Of a stretch of 8,021 nt of DNA, positions 1-6,174 are shown piece by piece; positions within the stretch are counted from its first letter, which is position 1, and every line of letters starts with the position of its first letter. The notes beneath the pieces were generated by a model. That model did no database searches. It was not told the origin of the DNA and saw only the letters and a list, made by a program, of their open reading frames with translations. The translations under genes and the position numbers were made by a program. Location: assembly GCA_964245345.1 (NCBI GenBank), contig CAXTMS010000158.1, positions 1-8,021 of the forward strand, given 5' to 3'. The DNA comes from Lichenicola sp964245345 (GTDB taxonomy: Bacteria > Pseudomonadota > Alphaproteobacteria > Acetobacterales > Acetobacteraceae).

Positions 1-717
1 CGTGGCGGTGCCGGCGATCGCGTCCTCGTAGGCGTCCTGGTAGCGGTCCCAGTGCGCCCGCTCGGCGAGGTCTGCGGCGGAGAACTTCCAGGTCTTGTCC
101 GGGTCCTCCAGGCGCGCCAGGAAGCGTTGCCGCTGCTCCTCCCTGGAGATGTGCAGGAAGAACTTCAGCACCACGATGCCCTGCCGGTCGAGGTAGCGCT
201 CGAAGTGGCGGATGTCCTTCATCCGCTGCTTCCAGAAGCCGCCGCCCCGCCTTGCCTCCGGCAGGTCCTGGCGGTCCAGCACCTCCGGATGCACGCGCGT
301 GACCAGCACCTCCTCGTAGTGGCTGCGGTTGAAGATGCCGATCCGGCCGCGCGCCGGCACCGCCTGGTGGATGCGCCACAGGAAGTCGTGGCCGAGCTCG
401 ACCGCGCCCGGCTGCTTGAACGAGAACACGCTGACGCCCTGCGGATTCACCCCCGACATCACGTGGCGGATGGTGCCGTCCTTGCCGCCGGCATCCATGG
501 CCTGGAACACCGCCAGAAGCGCCCAGCGCCCGTCCGCATAGAGCGCCCGCTGCAGCGCGGACAGCCGTTCCACCCCTTCGGCCAGAAGCGCCTTGCCTGC
601 GTCGGCGTCCAGCCCGTGCGGCGCCTCGTCGTTGGTGTCGCGGCCGGCCAGGGTGAAGCCCTTGCCGGTGGTCACCCGGTAGCGCCGAAGCAGCGCCTTG
701 CGCCTGTCCCGGTCCAT
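1..717 (-). CDS. ppk2: PPK2-family polyphosphate kinase (3' end cut by window edge)
   Basis: Partial gene; 239 codons are present from the ATG at 717-715 and the frame runs open off the left edge. PPK2 enzymes transfer phosphate between inorganic polyphosphate and nucleotides (NDP or NMP) in the cytoplasm. Seen in the translation: a Walker A-like loop at about residues 71-81 (FQAMDAGGKDG), the family stretch HVMSGVNPQGVSVFSFKQP (about 85-103), a lid/Walker B region with NRSHYEEVLVTRVHPE (about 130-145), and FFLHISREEQRQRF (about 186-199) followed by DPDKTWKFSAADLAERAHW. This order matches PPK2, most like the AMP/ADP-using classes, but class is not certain from sequence reading. Full-length members are about 270-300 aa, so the C-terminal segment, usually carrying an APWYVIPADHKW-like motif, lies outside. 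It starts 9 bp after the SDR stop, with GAGG seven bases before the ATG, so it is the third gene of a minus-strand operon. Confidence 0.93.
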   Translation of the reverse strand, partial: MDRDRRKALLRRYRVTTGKGFTLAGRDTNDEAPHGLDADAGKALLAEGVERLSALQRALYADGRWALLAVFQAMDAGGKDGTIRHVMSGVNPQGVSVFSFKQPGAVELGHDFLWRIHQAVPARGRIGIFNRSHYEEVLVTRVHPEVLDRQDLPEARRGGGFWKQRMKDIRHFERYLDRQGIVVLKFFLHISREEQRQRFLARLEDPDKTWKFSAADLAERAHWDRYQDAYEDAIAGTAT

Positions 718-726
718 GGCGGCGCC

Positions 727-1482
727 TCAGCCTTCGCGCCGGGAGATCGTCAAGGGCGCGGGTGCCTGCGTGGTCGGCATCAGCTCGATCCGGTTGATGT
801 TCACCCGCGGCGGCAGCCCGATCACCCAGGCGATGGTTTCGGCGATATCCTCCGGCAGAAGCGGGTCGGCGTTGCGGTACACCGCCTGCGCCTTGTCGTC
901 GTCGCCGTTGAAGCGCACGCGGCTGAACTCGCTGCCGCCGACCATGCCCGGCTCGATGTTGGTGATGCGCACCGCGGTGCCGACCAGGTCCGCCTTCAGG
1001 TTCAGCGCGAACTGCATCACGAACGCCTTGGTGGCGCCGTACACGTTGCCGCCCGGATACGGATAGGTGCCGGCGATGCTGCCCAGCGTGACCACGTGGC
1101 CGCGGTTGCGCGCCACCATGCCCGGCAGCAGCGCCCGCACCGTGCCGAGCACGCCGCCGACGTTGGTCGCCACCATCTGGTCCCAATCCGCCGCCTTCGC
1201 GTCCCAGGCCGGTCCCAGCCCGAGCGCCAGCCCGGCGTTGGCGACAAGCACGTCCACCTCGCGCCAGTTGTCCGGCAGGCTGTCCGGCAGCGCCGCCACC
1301 GCCTGGACGTCGGACACGTCCAGCCGAACCGGGAGCAGGTCGGGGCCGAGCTCGGCCGCCAGCGCGTCCAGCCGCTCCTGCCTGCGCCCGGTGGCGATCA
1401 CGCGGTGCCCGTCGCGCACCAGCCGCTCCGCGGTGGCCTTGCCGAAGCCGGCGGTGGCGCCGGTGATGAGAATGGTGCTCAT
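727..1482 (-). CDS. YdfG-type short-chain dehydrogenase/reductase (SDR)
   Basis: 251-aa classical SDR, predicted cytosolic NAD(P)-dependent oxidoreductase. Seen: Rossmann glycine motif TGATAGFG (residues 7-14); an Arg pair after the second strand (TGRR, 32-34), which usually favours NADP; LDVSD (54-58); NAG (82-84); catalytic Ser135 and the YxxxK pair Tyr148/Lys152; PGMV (178-181). The C-terminal half, with GGSEFSRVRFNGDD, LLPEDIAETIAWV and VNINRIELMPT, closely resembles E. coli YdfG, a 3-hydroxy acid/serine 3-dehydrogenase active on 3-hydroxypropionate and related acids. Family is firm; exact substrate is inferred. The ATG at 1482 is chosen because residue 1 leads straight into the first beta strand (STILITGA) and because it overlaps the upstream gene's stop as ATGA, which suggests translational coupling. 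The frame stays open far upstream, but that extension does not look like an SDR. Confidence 0.95.
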   Translation of the reverse strand: MSTILITGATAGFGKATAERLVRDGHRVIATGRRQERLDALAAELGPDLLPVRLDVSDVQAVAALPDSLPDNWREVDVLVANAGLALGLGPAWDAKAADWDQMVATNVGGVLGTVRALLPGMVARNRGHVVTLGSIAGTYPYPGGNVYGATKAFVMQFALNLKADLVGTAVRITNIEPGMVGGSEFSRVRFNGDDDKAQAVYRNADPLLPEDIAETIAWVIGLPPRVNINRIELMPTTQAPAPLTISRREG

Positions 1483-1760
1483 GATGGCTGCTGTTCTCCG
1501 GGCGCGTCGGAGGCGCCGTCTCCAACCGTGCTCACGCCGAGTTCCGCCGCGAGCCGCTCCGGCCCCGCGATCAGCCGCCCGTCCGGCCCGTAAAGCCGAA
1601 GGTCGAGCCAGGCCGGCCCCGGCAGCAGGGAAGCGGCACGGCGCCGCGCCGCCTCCTCGGTGCCGAAATGCTCCTGCCGGTCCGGCGGCCTGTTCGCGCG
1701 GCCGGGTCCGTCCGGTATGCCCGGAACCGGGCTGTCGAGATAGGCGAGGGTGAACGGCAT
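1479..1760 (-). CDS. 93-aa hypothetical protein, first gene of the SDR-PPK2 operon
   Basis: I do not recognise a named family. The protein is hydrophilic, with no signal peptide or membrane segment. It has a conserved-looking core: a beta-like start FTLAYLDSPVPGIPDG (about 3-18), a Pro/Arg-rich linker, an alpha-helix-like EEAARRRAASLL (about 35-46), then WLDLRLYGPDGRLIAG (about 51-66), which reads like a beta hairpin, and a low-complexity tail. Support for it being real: its TGA (1481-1479) overlaps the ATG of the SDR gene (1482-1480) in the classic 4-bp ATGA arrangement, and an AAGG sequence sits six bases before its ATG. It would be translated first in a three-gene unit with the SDR and PPK2. 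Other long frames cross this area, as is usual at this GC content, so coding status is likely but not proven. Confidence 0.68.
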   Translation of the reverse strand: MPFTLAYLDSPVPGIPDGPGRANRPPDRQEHFGTEEAARRRAASLLPGPAWLDLRLYGPDGRLIAGPERLAAELGVSTVGDGASDAPGEQQPS

Positions 1761-1940
1761 CGCAGACCTTGTTCGCAGGGTCGTGGCGGAACCGGGCGGG
1801 GTCGCGCCGGCGCGTCACGGTCCAGGACCAGACGCACGCCGGGCCGCATCGTTCAAGGCGCGTCGTCATTCAACCGCAATGATCCGGCCGGCGCTGCGGC
1901 CGATCTTGCGCCGCCCGGCGGCCTCGCCACATTTGCACCC
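1761..1940. promoter_or_regulatory. Divergent intergenic region between the SDR operon and yqgE
   Basis: 180 bp lies between two divergently read start codons, so promoters for both the minus-strand operon and yqgE are expected here. I see no convincing -35/-10 pair on either strand. The least GC-rich patch is around 1850-1885, where two TTCAA words occur about 17 bp apart (near 1852 and 1869). This is weak and only a place to look. Confidence 0.35.
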
Positions 1941-2519
1941 ATGTCTCCTGATCCCGCGTCCGATGGAAGCCTGACCGGCCAGCTCCTGATCGCCATGCCG
2001 TCCCTCGCCGACCGCAACTTCGCCCACACGGTCATCTTCCTGTGCGCCCATTCGCTCAAGGACGGCGCCATGGGTCTTGTGATCAACCGTCGCCTCGCCG
2101 AGCCCGGCTTCGACGACCTGCTGGCGCAGCTGGAGATCGCCCCTGCCCCGCCGCGCCGTCGCATCGTGCTGTGTTCCGGCGGCCCGATGGAAAGCTCGCG
2201 CGGCTTCGTGCTGCACAGCAGCGACTGGAGCGGCGACGGCAGCCTCACCGTGGACGAGGGCATCGTGCTCACCGCCAGCCTCGACGTGCTGCGCGAGATC
2301 GCCGACGGTCAGGGCCCGAGGCAGGCGTTGCTGGCGCTCGGCCACGCCGCCTGGGGGCCGGGCCAGCTCGAGTCGGAGATACGCCAGAACGCCTGGCTGT
2401 CGGTGCCGGCCAGCGACGCGATCGTGTTCGGCGGCGACCACGAACGCAAATGGCGGCGCGCCCTGGCGACCCTGGGCGTCGACCCGCTGCGCCTGGTCGG
2501 CGAGGCCGGCAACGCCTGA
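1941..2519 (+). CDS. yqgE: YqgE/AlgH family protein (UPF0301, DUF179)
   Basis: 192-aa cytosolic protein of the YqgE/AlgH family, whose usual length is about 185-200 aa. Biochemical role is unclear; AlgH was named for an effect on alginate gene expression in Pseudomonas. Seen: the N-terminal family signature LTGQLLIAMPSLADRNFAHTV is spread over residues 11-31, then GAMGLVINR (42-50), the GGP turn (80-82), and the C-terminal signature GHAAWGPGQLESEI (134-147) followed by NAWL (150-153). The ATG at 1941 is the only Met just before the family start; the open frame reaches back to 1668, but that part does not resemble the family and runs across the divergent gene. No clear Shine-Dalgarno sequence precedes the ATG. 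The gene is divergent from the SDR operon and is followed after 94 bp by the secreted protein gene. Confidence 0.94.
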   Translation: MSPDPASDGSLTGQLLIAMPSLADRNFAHTVIFLCAHSLKDGAMGLVINRRLAEPGFDDLLAQLEIAPAPPRRRIVLCSGGPMESSRGFVLHSSDWSGDGSLTVDEGIVLTASLDVLREIADGQGPRQALLALGHAAWGPGQLESEIRQNAWLSVPASDAIVFGGDHERKWRRALATLGVDPLRLVGEAGNA

Positions 2520-2613
2520 CACGCGATGATGATGAGGGCGTGGCGAACCGGTCCCGCGTCCGGGGCTTGACCGTGCAGCGGCCGTTCGCGCAGCGCCGCT
2601 CCGGAGAACGACC

Positions 2614-3021
2614 ATGATTTCACGCCCGATGAAGATCGTCTGCCTCGCCGCCACGACCGCAGCCTTGCTGGCCGGACCGGCCATGGCTCAGGTCGGCGGG
2701 GTCAACAGCGCTGCTGGCGCGGCAGGCACGGCGGGCGTGCCCGGCGCCGGCGGCGGCGGGCCCTCGGCCGCCACCATCGGCGGCGGCCATCCGACCTCCG
2801 GCATGGCCGGATCCGCGACCGGGGCGACCGGCCTGTCCGGCTCAGGCACCAACGGCATCGGCACGTCCGGCTTCGCCAACCCGGGCATCCAGCCGACCAC
2901 GCCCGGCGTCATGACCGCGCCGGGCACCGGTGCGGCGCAGCCGGTGACGGGCGTTCCAACCCCGAGCCTGCCGGCGCAGGTTCCGGGCCGGGTGGCGCCG
3001 CGAAGCGGCGGCCCGCGCTAG
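2614..3021 (+). CDS. Small secreted Gly/Ala/Thr/Pro-rich low-complexity protein
   Basis: 135-aa protein with a clear Sec signal peptide: a positive N-terminus with Arg4 and Lys7, a hydrophobic core (IVCLAATTAALLAG), and an AMA-Q cleavage site after about residue 25. The mature part of about 110 aa is almost entirely Gly, Ala, Thr, Ser, Pro and Val, with no Cys and almost no charged residues until Arg at the C-terminus. It is probably unstructured and located in the periplasm or outside the cell. Start is well supported: GGAGA at 2603-2607 lies six bases before the ATG; a second in-frame ATG at 2629 is possible. A TTGACC at 2567-2572 could be a -35 box, but no good -10 follows. I do not recognise a family; proteins of this kind are common in Acetobacteraceae and Methylobacterium. 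The stop TAG overlaps the stop of the convergent HAD gene. Confidence 0.8.
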   Translation: MISRPMKIVCLAATTAALLAGPAMAQVGGVNSAAGAAGTAGVPGAGGGGPSAATIGGGHPTSGMAGSATGATGLSGSGTNGIGTSGFANPGIQPTTPGVMTAPGTGAAQPVTGVPTPSLPAQVPGRVAPRSGGPR

Positions 3022-3884
3022 GCAGCTGCCGCCTGCCAGACGAAGCGGGGCACCGTCGCGGTCGGACGCAGCCCCGCGGCGTCTGCCTCGGCCCGTGCCA
3101 GTGCCGGGTCGTGGCCGACCGCGTCCCCGTGTATGCCGCCGAGCACCCAGCACGAGTCGAGCCCGGCCGCTTCGGCCCCGGCGATGTCGGTGGCCAGCGA
3201 GTCGCCGACCGCCACGATGCGTGCGTCCGGAAGCTCCAGCATGCGTTTTACCGGCTCGTAGACTTCCGGATACGGCTTGCCGATCTGCCGGACCTCCCCA
3301 CCCAGGGACGCATATTCCCGCGCCAGCAGGCCGGCGCAGATCACCCGCTGGTTGCCGCGGACGATCACGAGGTCCGGGTTCGCGCACACCATCTTCAGCC
3401 CAAGCGCGGCCGCCCGTTGCAGCTCCGGCAGGTAGCGCCGCGGCTCGGTCTCGCCCAACGCGTCGTCCGGGCCGGTGTTGAGGATGAACGCGCCCGGTTC
3501 CGGTCCGGCCACACGATGCAGCGGCAGCGCCTCGAACAGGCTCGAGTCCTTGTCCGGTCCCAGGTGCCACACGCGCTCGCCCAGCGCCGCGAACCACGGG
3601 TCGGTGCGGGCGAGCAGGGCCGCGCGCGTGGCCTCGCCGCTGGTCATGATGCCGTCATAGGCGTCGTCTGGCAGGCCCATCCGTTGCAGGGTCTGCCGGG
3701 CTGCGGCACTCCGGCGCGGCGCGTTCGACAACAGCACCACGCGCCTGCCGGCGGCGCGCAGCCGATGGAGGCACTCGATCGCGCCGGGATAGGCGGTCAC
3801 CCCGTCATGGATCACGCCCCACAGGTCGACGATGAAGCCGTCATAGCGCGCCGACAGCGGCGCGATCCCGTCGAGGTGCATCAT
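3018..3884 (-). CDS. HAD-superfamily class IIA hydrolase, TIGR01459-like
   Basis: 288-aa predicted phosphatase of the HAD class IIA group (NagD/4-nitrophenylphosphatase-like fold); physiological substrate unknown. Seen: motif I DLWGVIHDG with the nucleophile Asp20, where the second Asp of the usual DxD is Trp22, a form I recall as normal for this subfamily; motif II LLSNAPR with Ser53; a class II cap between, including the CANPDLV stretch (about 167-173); motif III Lys203 in GKPYPEVY; motif IV GDSLATDI with Asp228 and Asp233 for Mg2+. All core catalytic residues are present, so it should be active. It begins one base after the pyrD stop (TGA-G-ATG), so the two genes are co-transcribed and probably translationally coupled. 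Two Met codons in a row start the protein; the first is used here. Its TAG stop shares a CTAG with the convergent gene. Confidence 0.93.
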   Translation of the reverse strand: MMHLDGIAPLSARYDGFIVDLWGVIHDGVTAYPGAIECLHRLRAAGRRVVLLSNAPRRSAAARQTLQRMGLPDDAYDGIMTSGEATRAALLARTDPWFAALGERVWHLGPDKDSSLFEALPLHRVAGPEPGAFILNTGPDDALGETEPRRYLPELQRAAALGLKMVCANPDLVIVRGNQRVICAGLLAREYASLGGEVRQIGKPYPEVYEPVKRMLELPDARIVAVGDSLATDIAGAEAAGLDSCWVLGGIHGDAVGHDPALARAEADAAGLRPTATVPRFVWQAAAA

Positions 3885-3885
3885 C

Positions 3886-4950
3886 TCAGGGTGCTTCCAC
3901 GGACGGCCCGGCCGAACGCGCCGCGTCCAGCGACGGCCATCCCCCCGCCCGCAGCGCTTCGCGCAGCTCTTGCTTCAGCCGCGGGAGCATCCCCGGACCC
4001 TCATAGGCGAAGCGGGTGTAGATCTGCACCAGGTGCGCGCCGGCCCGCACCTTGTCCAGGATGTCGGCGCCGGTCTCGATGCCGCCGCAGCCGACCAGCG
4101 TCAGCCGTCCGGCCGCGAGCCGCGACACCTCGGCCAGCATCGCCGTGCTCCGCGGCCGCAGCGGCCGGCCAGACAGGCCGCCTGCCTCGCCTGCGTGCCG
4201 CCCTTGCAGGCCTGGCGGGCGGGCCAGCAGGGTGTTGGACACGATCAGCCCGTCCATCCCGGCGTTCAGAACGGTGTCGACGATGTCCGGCAGCATCGCG
4301 TCGTCCAGGTCCGGGGCCAGCTTCACCAGCAGCGGTGGACGTTCGGGTGCCGCGTTCCCCACCGCGTCGAGCAGCTCGCGCATCCGCTCGGGCCCCTGCA
4401 AGGCGCGCAGGCCCGGCGTGTTCGGCGAGGACAGGTTGATCACCAGGTAGTCCGACAGCGGCGCCAGCGCCCGCACCAGCCGGGCGTAGTCGCGCGGCGG
4501 GTCGGCGTTCTCCTTGTTGATGCCGAGGTTGGCGCCGAACGGCACCCCCGGTCCCGAGCGCGCCCGCAGCCGCTCCAGCCGGGCCACGAAGCGGTCGAGC
4601 CCCCGGTTGTTGAACCCCATGCGGTTGATCACCGCGCCCTCCTCCGGCAACCGGAACAGGCGCGGCTTCGGGTTGCCGTCCTGCGGCAGCGGCGTCACCG
4701 TGCCGGCCTCGACGAAGCCGAAGCCGAGGCGCGCCAGCGGTCGCGGCACCCGGGCGTCCTTGTCGAAGCCGGCGGCGATGCCGAGGGGGTTGGCAAAGCG
4801 CATTCCCATCGCGGACACGCCGAGCCCGTCATCCTCCCCCGCTCCCGCCCGGCCGGCGAGCCCGAGCGACAAGGCGGCGAGCGCCACGGAATGCGCCCGC
4901 TCGGGTGCAAGCCTGCGCAGCAAAGGCAGGGACAGGGGGGCGAGGCTCAT
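3886..4950 (-). CDS. pyrD: Dihydroorotate dehydrogenase (quinone), class 2
   Basis: 354-aa FMN enzyme of de novo pyrimidine synthesis; it oxidises dihydroorotate to orotate and passes electrons to membrane quinone. Numbering from the ATG at 4950. Seen: an N-terminal helical region (about 1-35, LLRRLAPERAHSVALAAL) typical of the membrane-associated class 2 extension; the FMN site AAGFDK (59-64); TVTPLPQDGNPKPRLFRLP; NRMGFNN (109-115); NLSSPNTPGLR with catalytic Ser175, which also matches the E. coli residue number; NTLLARP; the phosphate-binding VGCGGI (286-291) and QIYTRFAYEGPG. Class 2 is indicated by Ser rather than Cys as the base and by the N-terminal extension. An in-frame ATG at 5001 would add 17 low-complexity residues (Ala/Ser-rich) and leave only 29 bp to the divergent gene, so 4950 is preferred, though neither start has a strong ribosome site. 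First gene of a two-gene unit with the HAD hydrolase. Confidence 0.96.
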   Translation of the reverse strand: MSLAPLSLPLLRRLAPERAHSVALAALSLGLAGRAGAGEDDGLGVSAMGMRFANPLGIAAGFDKDARVPRPLARLGFGFVEAGTVTPLPQDGNPKPRLFRLPEEGAVINRMGFNNRGLDRFVARLERLRARSGPGVPFGANLGINKENADPPRDYARLVRALAPLSDYLVINLSSPNTPGLRALQGPERMRELLDAVGNAAPERPPLLVKLAPDLDDAMLPDIVDTVLNAGMDGLIVSNTLLARPPGLQGRHAGEAGGLSGRPLRPRSTAMLAEVSRLAAGRLTLVGCGGIETGADILDKVRAGAHLVQIYTRFAYEGPGMLPRLKQELREALRAGGWPSLDAARSAGPSVEAP

Positions 4951-5030
4951 GGACGATGGTCTTGCCGCATCCGCACCTCCGGTGGAAGACGCGCTTGCCA
5001 TGGGCGTCTCATGCGGCGATCCTGCCTCCG
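4951..5030. promoter_or_regulatory. Divergent region between pyrD and the small regulator-side gene
   Basis: 80 bp separates the preferred pyrD start from the plus-strand ATG at 5031 and should hold both promoters. On the plus strand, TTGCCA (4995-5000) is followed after 17 bp by GATCCT (5018-5023). The first element is close to the sigma-70 -35 consensus, the second is poor. If used, transcription would begin almost at the ATG, giving a leaderless mRNA, which would fit the absence of a ribosome site there. This is speculative. Confidence 0.25.
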
Positions 5031-5255
5031 ATGTGGAACGAGCCCTATCTCGAGACCTGCTGCCGCTCCGCCCTGCACCGCCTGCTGCTGTGCGGCCATG
5101 CCGGCCGTCCGGACGCGCACCGCGCCGAGCTCAAGGACGCCCGCTGCCTCGAACGGCTGGAGCAGCTGGGCTTCGCGGTCCATGTCGGCAGCCACTTCGC
5201 GATCACGCCGGACGGCCGCGCGCGGCACGACCGGGAGATCAGGAAAGTCGCCTGA
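5031..5255 (+). CDS. 74-aa hypothetical protein, winged-helix-like
   Basis: Small cytosolic protein upstream of the HTH/S24-like regulator. No named family recognised. Residues 10-24 form a Cys/Leu-rich helix-like stretch (CCRSALHRLLLCG), residues 32-47 a second helix (AELKDARCLERLEQLGF), and residues 48-65 (AVHVGSHFAITPDGRARHD) look like the beta wing of a winged-helix domain, where the ITPDGR turn resembles the TPxGR/TxxG wing tip of MarR/PadR-type proteins. That reading is pattern-based inference. Three Cys residues at 10, 11 and 21, with a fourth at 39, could bind metal or respond to redox, but no known site is evident. The frame is open to 4905, but the upstream part runs antisense to pyrD, so the ATG at 5031 is used. 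No ribosome site is visible. The next gene starts 13 bp after its stop, so the two are probably co-transcribed. Confidence 0.66.
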   Translation: MWNEPYLETCCRSALHRLLLCGHAGRPDAHRAELKDARCLERLEQLGFAVHVGSHFAITPDGRARHDREIRKVA

Positions 5256-5268
5256 GCCGGCACCTGCC

Positions 5269-5916
5269 ATGAAGCACGAGGATGTTTGGCGGGCACTCGA
5301 CACGCTGGCGGCCGAGAAGGGCTTGTCGCCGTCCGGGCTTGCGCGCGCCGCCGGCCTGGACCCGACCACCTTCAACCGCTCGAAGCGCAGCTCCCGCGCC
5401 GGCCTGCGCTGGCCGTCCACCGAAAGCCTGTCGCGCGCGCTGCACGCCACCGGTGCCAGCCTGGAAGCGTTCACCGCCCTGGTCGGCGGCGCACGCGCGC
5501 TGACCACCGCCCGCCACCACCGCGGCGGGCTGCGCCACCTGCCGGTGCTGCCGTTGTCGCGCCTGGGCGAGGCGGAGCTGTTCGACGAGGCCGGCTACCC
5601 CCGTCGGGACAGCTGGGAGGAAACCGAGGTTCCGCAGCCCGCCGACCTGCACGGTTACGCGGTCCGCCTCGACAGCGCGCGCTTCGAGCCGGCATTCCGC
5701 GACGGCGGCACCCTGATCGTGTCGCCCGAAGCGCCGCTCGGTCCGGGCGACCGTGCGCTGCTTCACGGGGAGCCGGTGGAGCAGGTGTCCATCGGCGTGG
5801 TGACCAGCGGAGACGGGTCAAGGCTCTGGTTCCAGCCCCTCGACGCACCGGCAGGATTGTCCGTGGACAGGGACGGCGCCTGCCGGATGCACAGGATCGT
5901 CTGGGTCGCCTGTTGA
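5269..5916 (+). CDS. HTH transcriptional regulator with degenerate LexA/S24-like C-terminal domain
   Basis: 215-aa predicted DNA-binding regulator. Residues 1-72 form an XRE/Cro-type helix-turn-helix: KGLSPSGLARAAGLDPTTFNRSKR (17-40) contains the turn, and RWPSTESLSRALHATGASL follows, closely matching CI-like HTH/S24 proteins I recall from Rhizobiales and Acetobacteraceae. Residues 90-215 match the S24 peptidase-like domain in layout (LPVLPLSRLGEAELFDEAGYP, then HGYAVRLDS, FRDGGTLIVSPEAPLGPGDRALL, and the terminal RIVWV). In active relatives, YAxxxxGDSMxPxxRDG carries the nucleophile Ser and a later VMAK carries the Lys. Here an ungapped alignment places Arg138 at the Ser position, and there is no Lys anywhere after residue 39, so autocleavage by the usual Ser-Lys dyad looks impossible. 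It is then a fold-only sensor or dimerisation domain, a plain repressor or activator. No phage genes are near. No clear ribosome site precedes the ATG. Confidence 0.88.
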   Translation: MKHEDVWRALDTLAAEKGLSPSGLARAAGLDPTTFNRSKRSSRAGLRWPSTESLSRALHATGASLEAFTALVGGARALTTARHHRGGLRHLPVLPLSRLGEAELFDEAGYPRRDSWEETEVPQPADLHGYAVRLDSARFEPAFRDGGTLIVSPEAPLGPGDRALLHGEPVEQVSIGVVTSGDGSRLWFQPLDAPAGLSVDRDGACRMHRIVWVAC

Positions 5917-5940
5917 CCGCCCGGCCGGCGGCCGGGGCGG
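5917..5940 (+). terminator. GC-rich hairpin directly after the HTH regulator stop
   Basis: The arm CCGCCCGGCC (5917-5926) pairs with GGCC plus GGGCGG (5930-5933 and 5935-5940) around a three-base GGC loop, with one bulged G at 5934. The stem of about ten pairs begins at the base after the TGA. No T-run follows, so it is not a textbook intrinsic terminator, but its strength and place suggest transcript ending or 3'-end protection. Confidence 0.45.
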
Positions 5941-5970
5941 GACAGGACATGCGCGGCAGGTGGCTACTCG

Positions 5971-6174
5971 TCAGGACCCGTGGTCGCTCCTGACGCCGAC
6001 GGTTTTGGCCGCAGTCTGGTCGGCCGCCGTGAGGCAATCCTTGCACCGGCTCTCCGTTCCGTTTCCCGGCATGATCGCGTTGCTGTTCTCTAGGCGCTTG
6101 CTGTTGTTGCAGACCTGGTCGATCTCGGTTCCTTCCCGGAGATATCGAGAGCCGTTCTGTCGTACGCATGTCAT
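5971..6174 (-). CDS. Doubtful 67-aa hypothetical ORF
   Basis: Not recognised. The product is hydrophilic, with Cys at 3, 22, 44 and 47 (the last two as CKDC), Asn-rich in the middle (NNSKRLENSN), with no signal peptide or membrane segment. After about the first 15 codons nearly every codon ends in G or C, which fits coding DNA in this genome, while the first 15 codons end mostly in A or T, so the true start may be later or the 5' part may be non-coding. An in-frame stop lies just upstream and no ribosome site precedes the ATG. The ATG lies inside the left copy of the 55-bp repeat. It could be a small real gene, a remnant, or chance; annotate with caution. Confidence 0.25.
   Translation of the reverse strand: MTCVRQNGSRYLREGTEIDQVCNNSKRLENSNAIMPGNGTESRCKDCLTAADQTAAKTVGVRSDHGS

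Noticed and set aside
52..1593. A 513-codon plus-strand open frame across the left operon
   Set aside because: It runs antisense to PPK2 and the SDR, both with clear family motifs. Its translation is rich in Arg, His, Ala and Gln with no recognisable domain, as expected from a shadow frame in very GC-rich DNA.
2520..2613. Small RNA or strong promoter between yqgE and the secreted-protein gene
   Set aside because: Only a TTGACC word at 2567-2572 stands out, with no matching -10 box and no convincing hairpin.
3111..4439. A 442-codon plus-strand open frame opposite the HAD and pyrD genes
   Set aside because: Antisense to two genes with intact catalytic motifs; low-complexity Arg/Pro/Ala translation at its end.
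3970..5268. Long in-frame extension upstream of the HTH regulator, which would give a 648-aa protein
   Set aside because: The extension lies antisense to pyrD and crosses the small upstream gene. Regulators of this type begin just before the HTH, as the ATG at 5269 does.
5031..5916. Prophage immunity region or toxin-antitoxin pair
   Set aside because: The CI-like regulator has no phage genes nearby and no divergent Cro-like partner. The small upstream protein does not resemble a known toxin or antitoxin.
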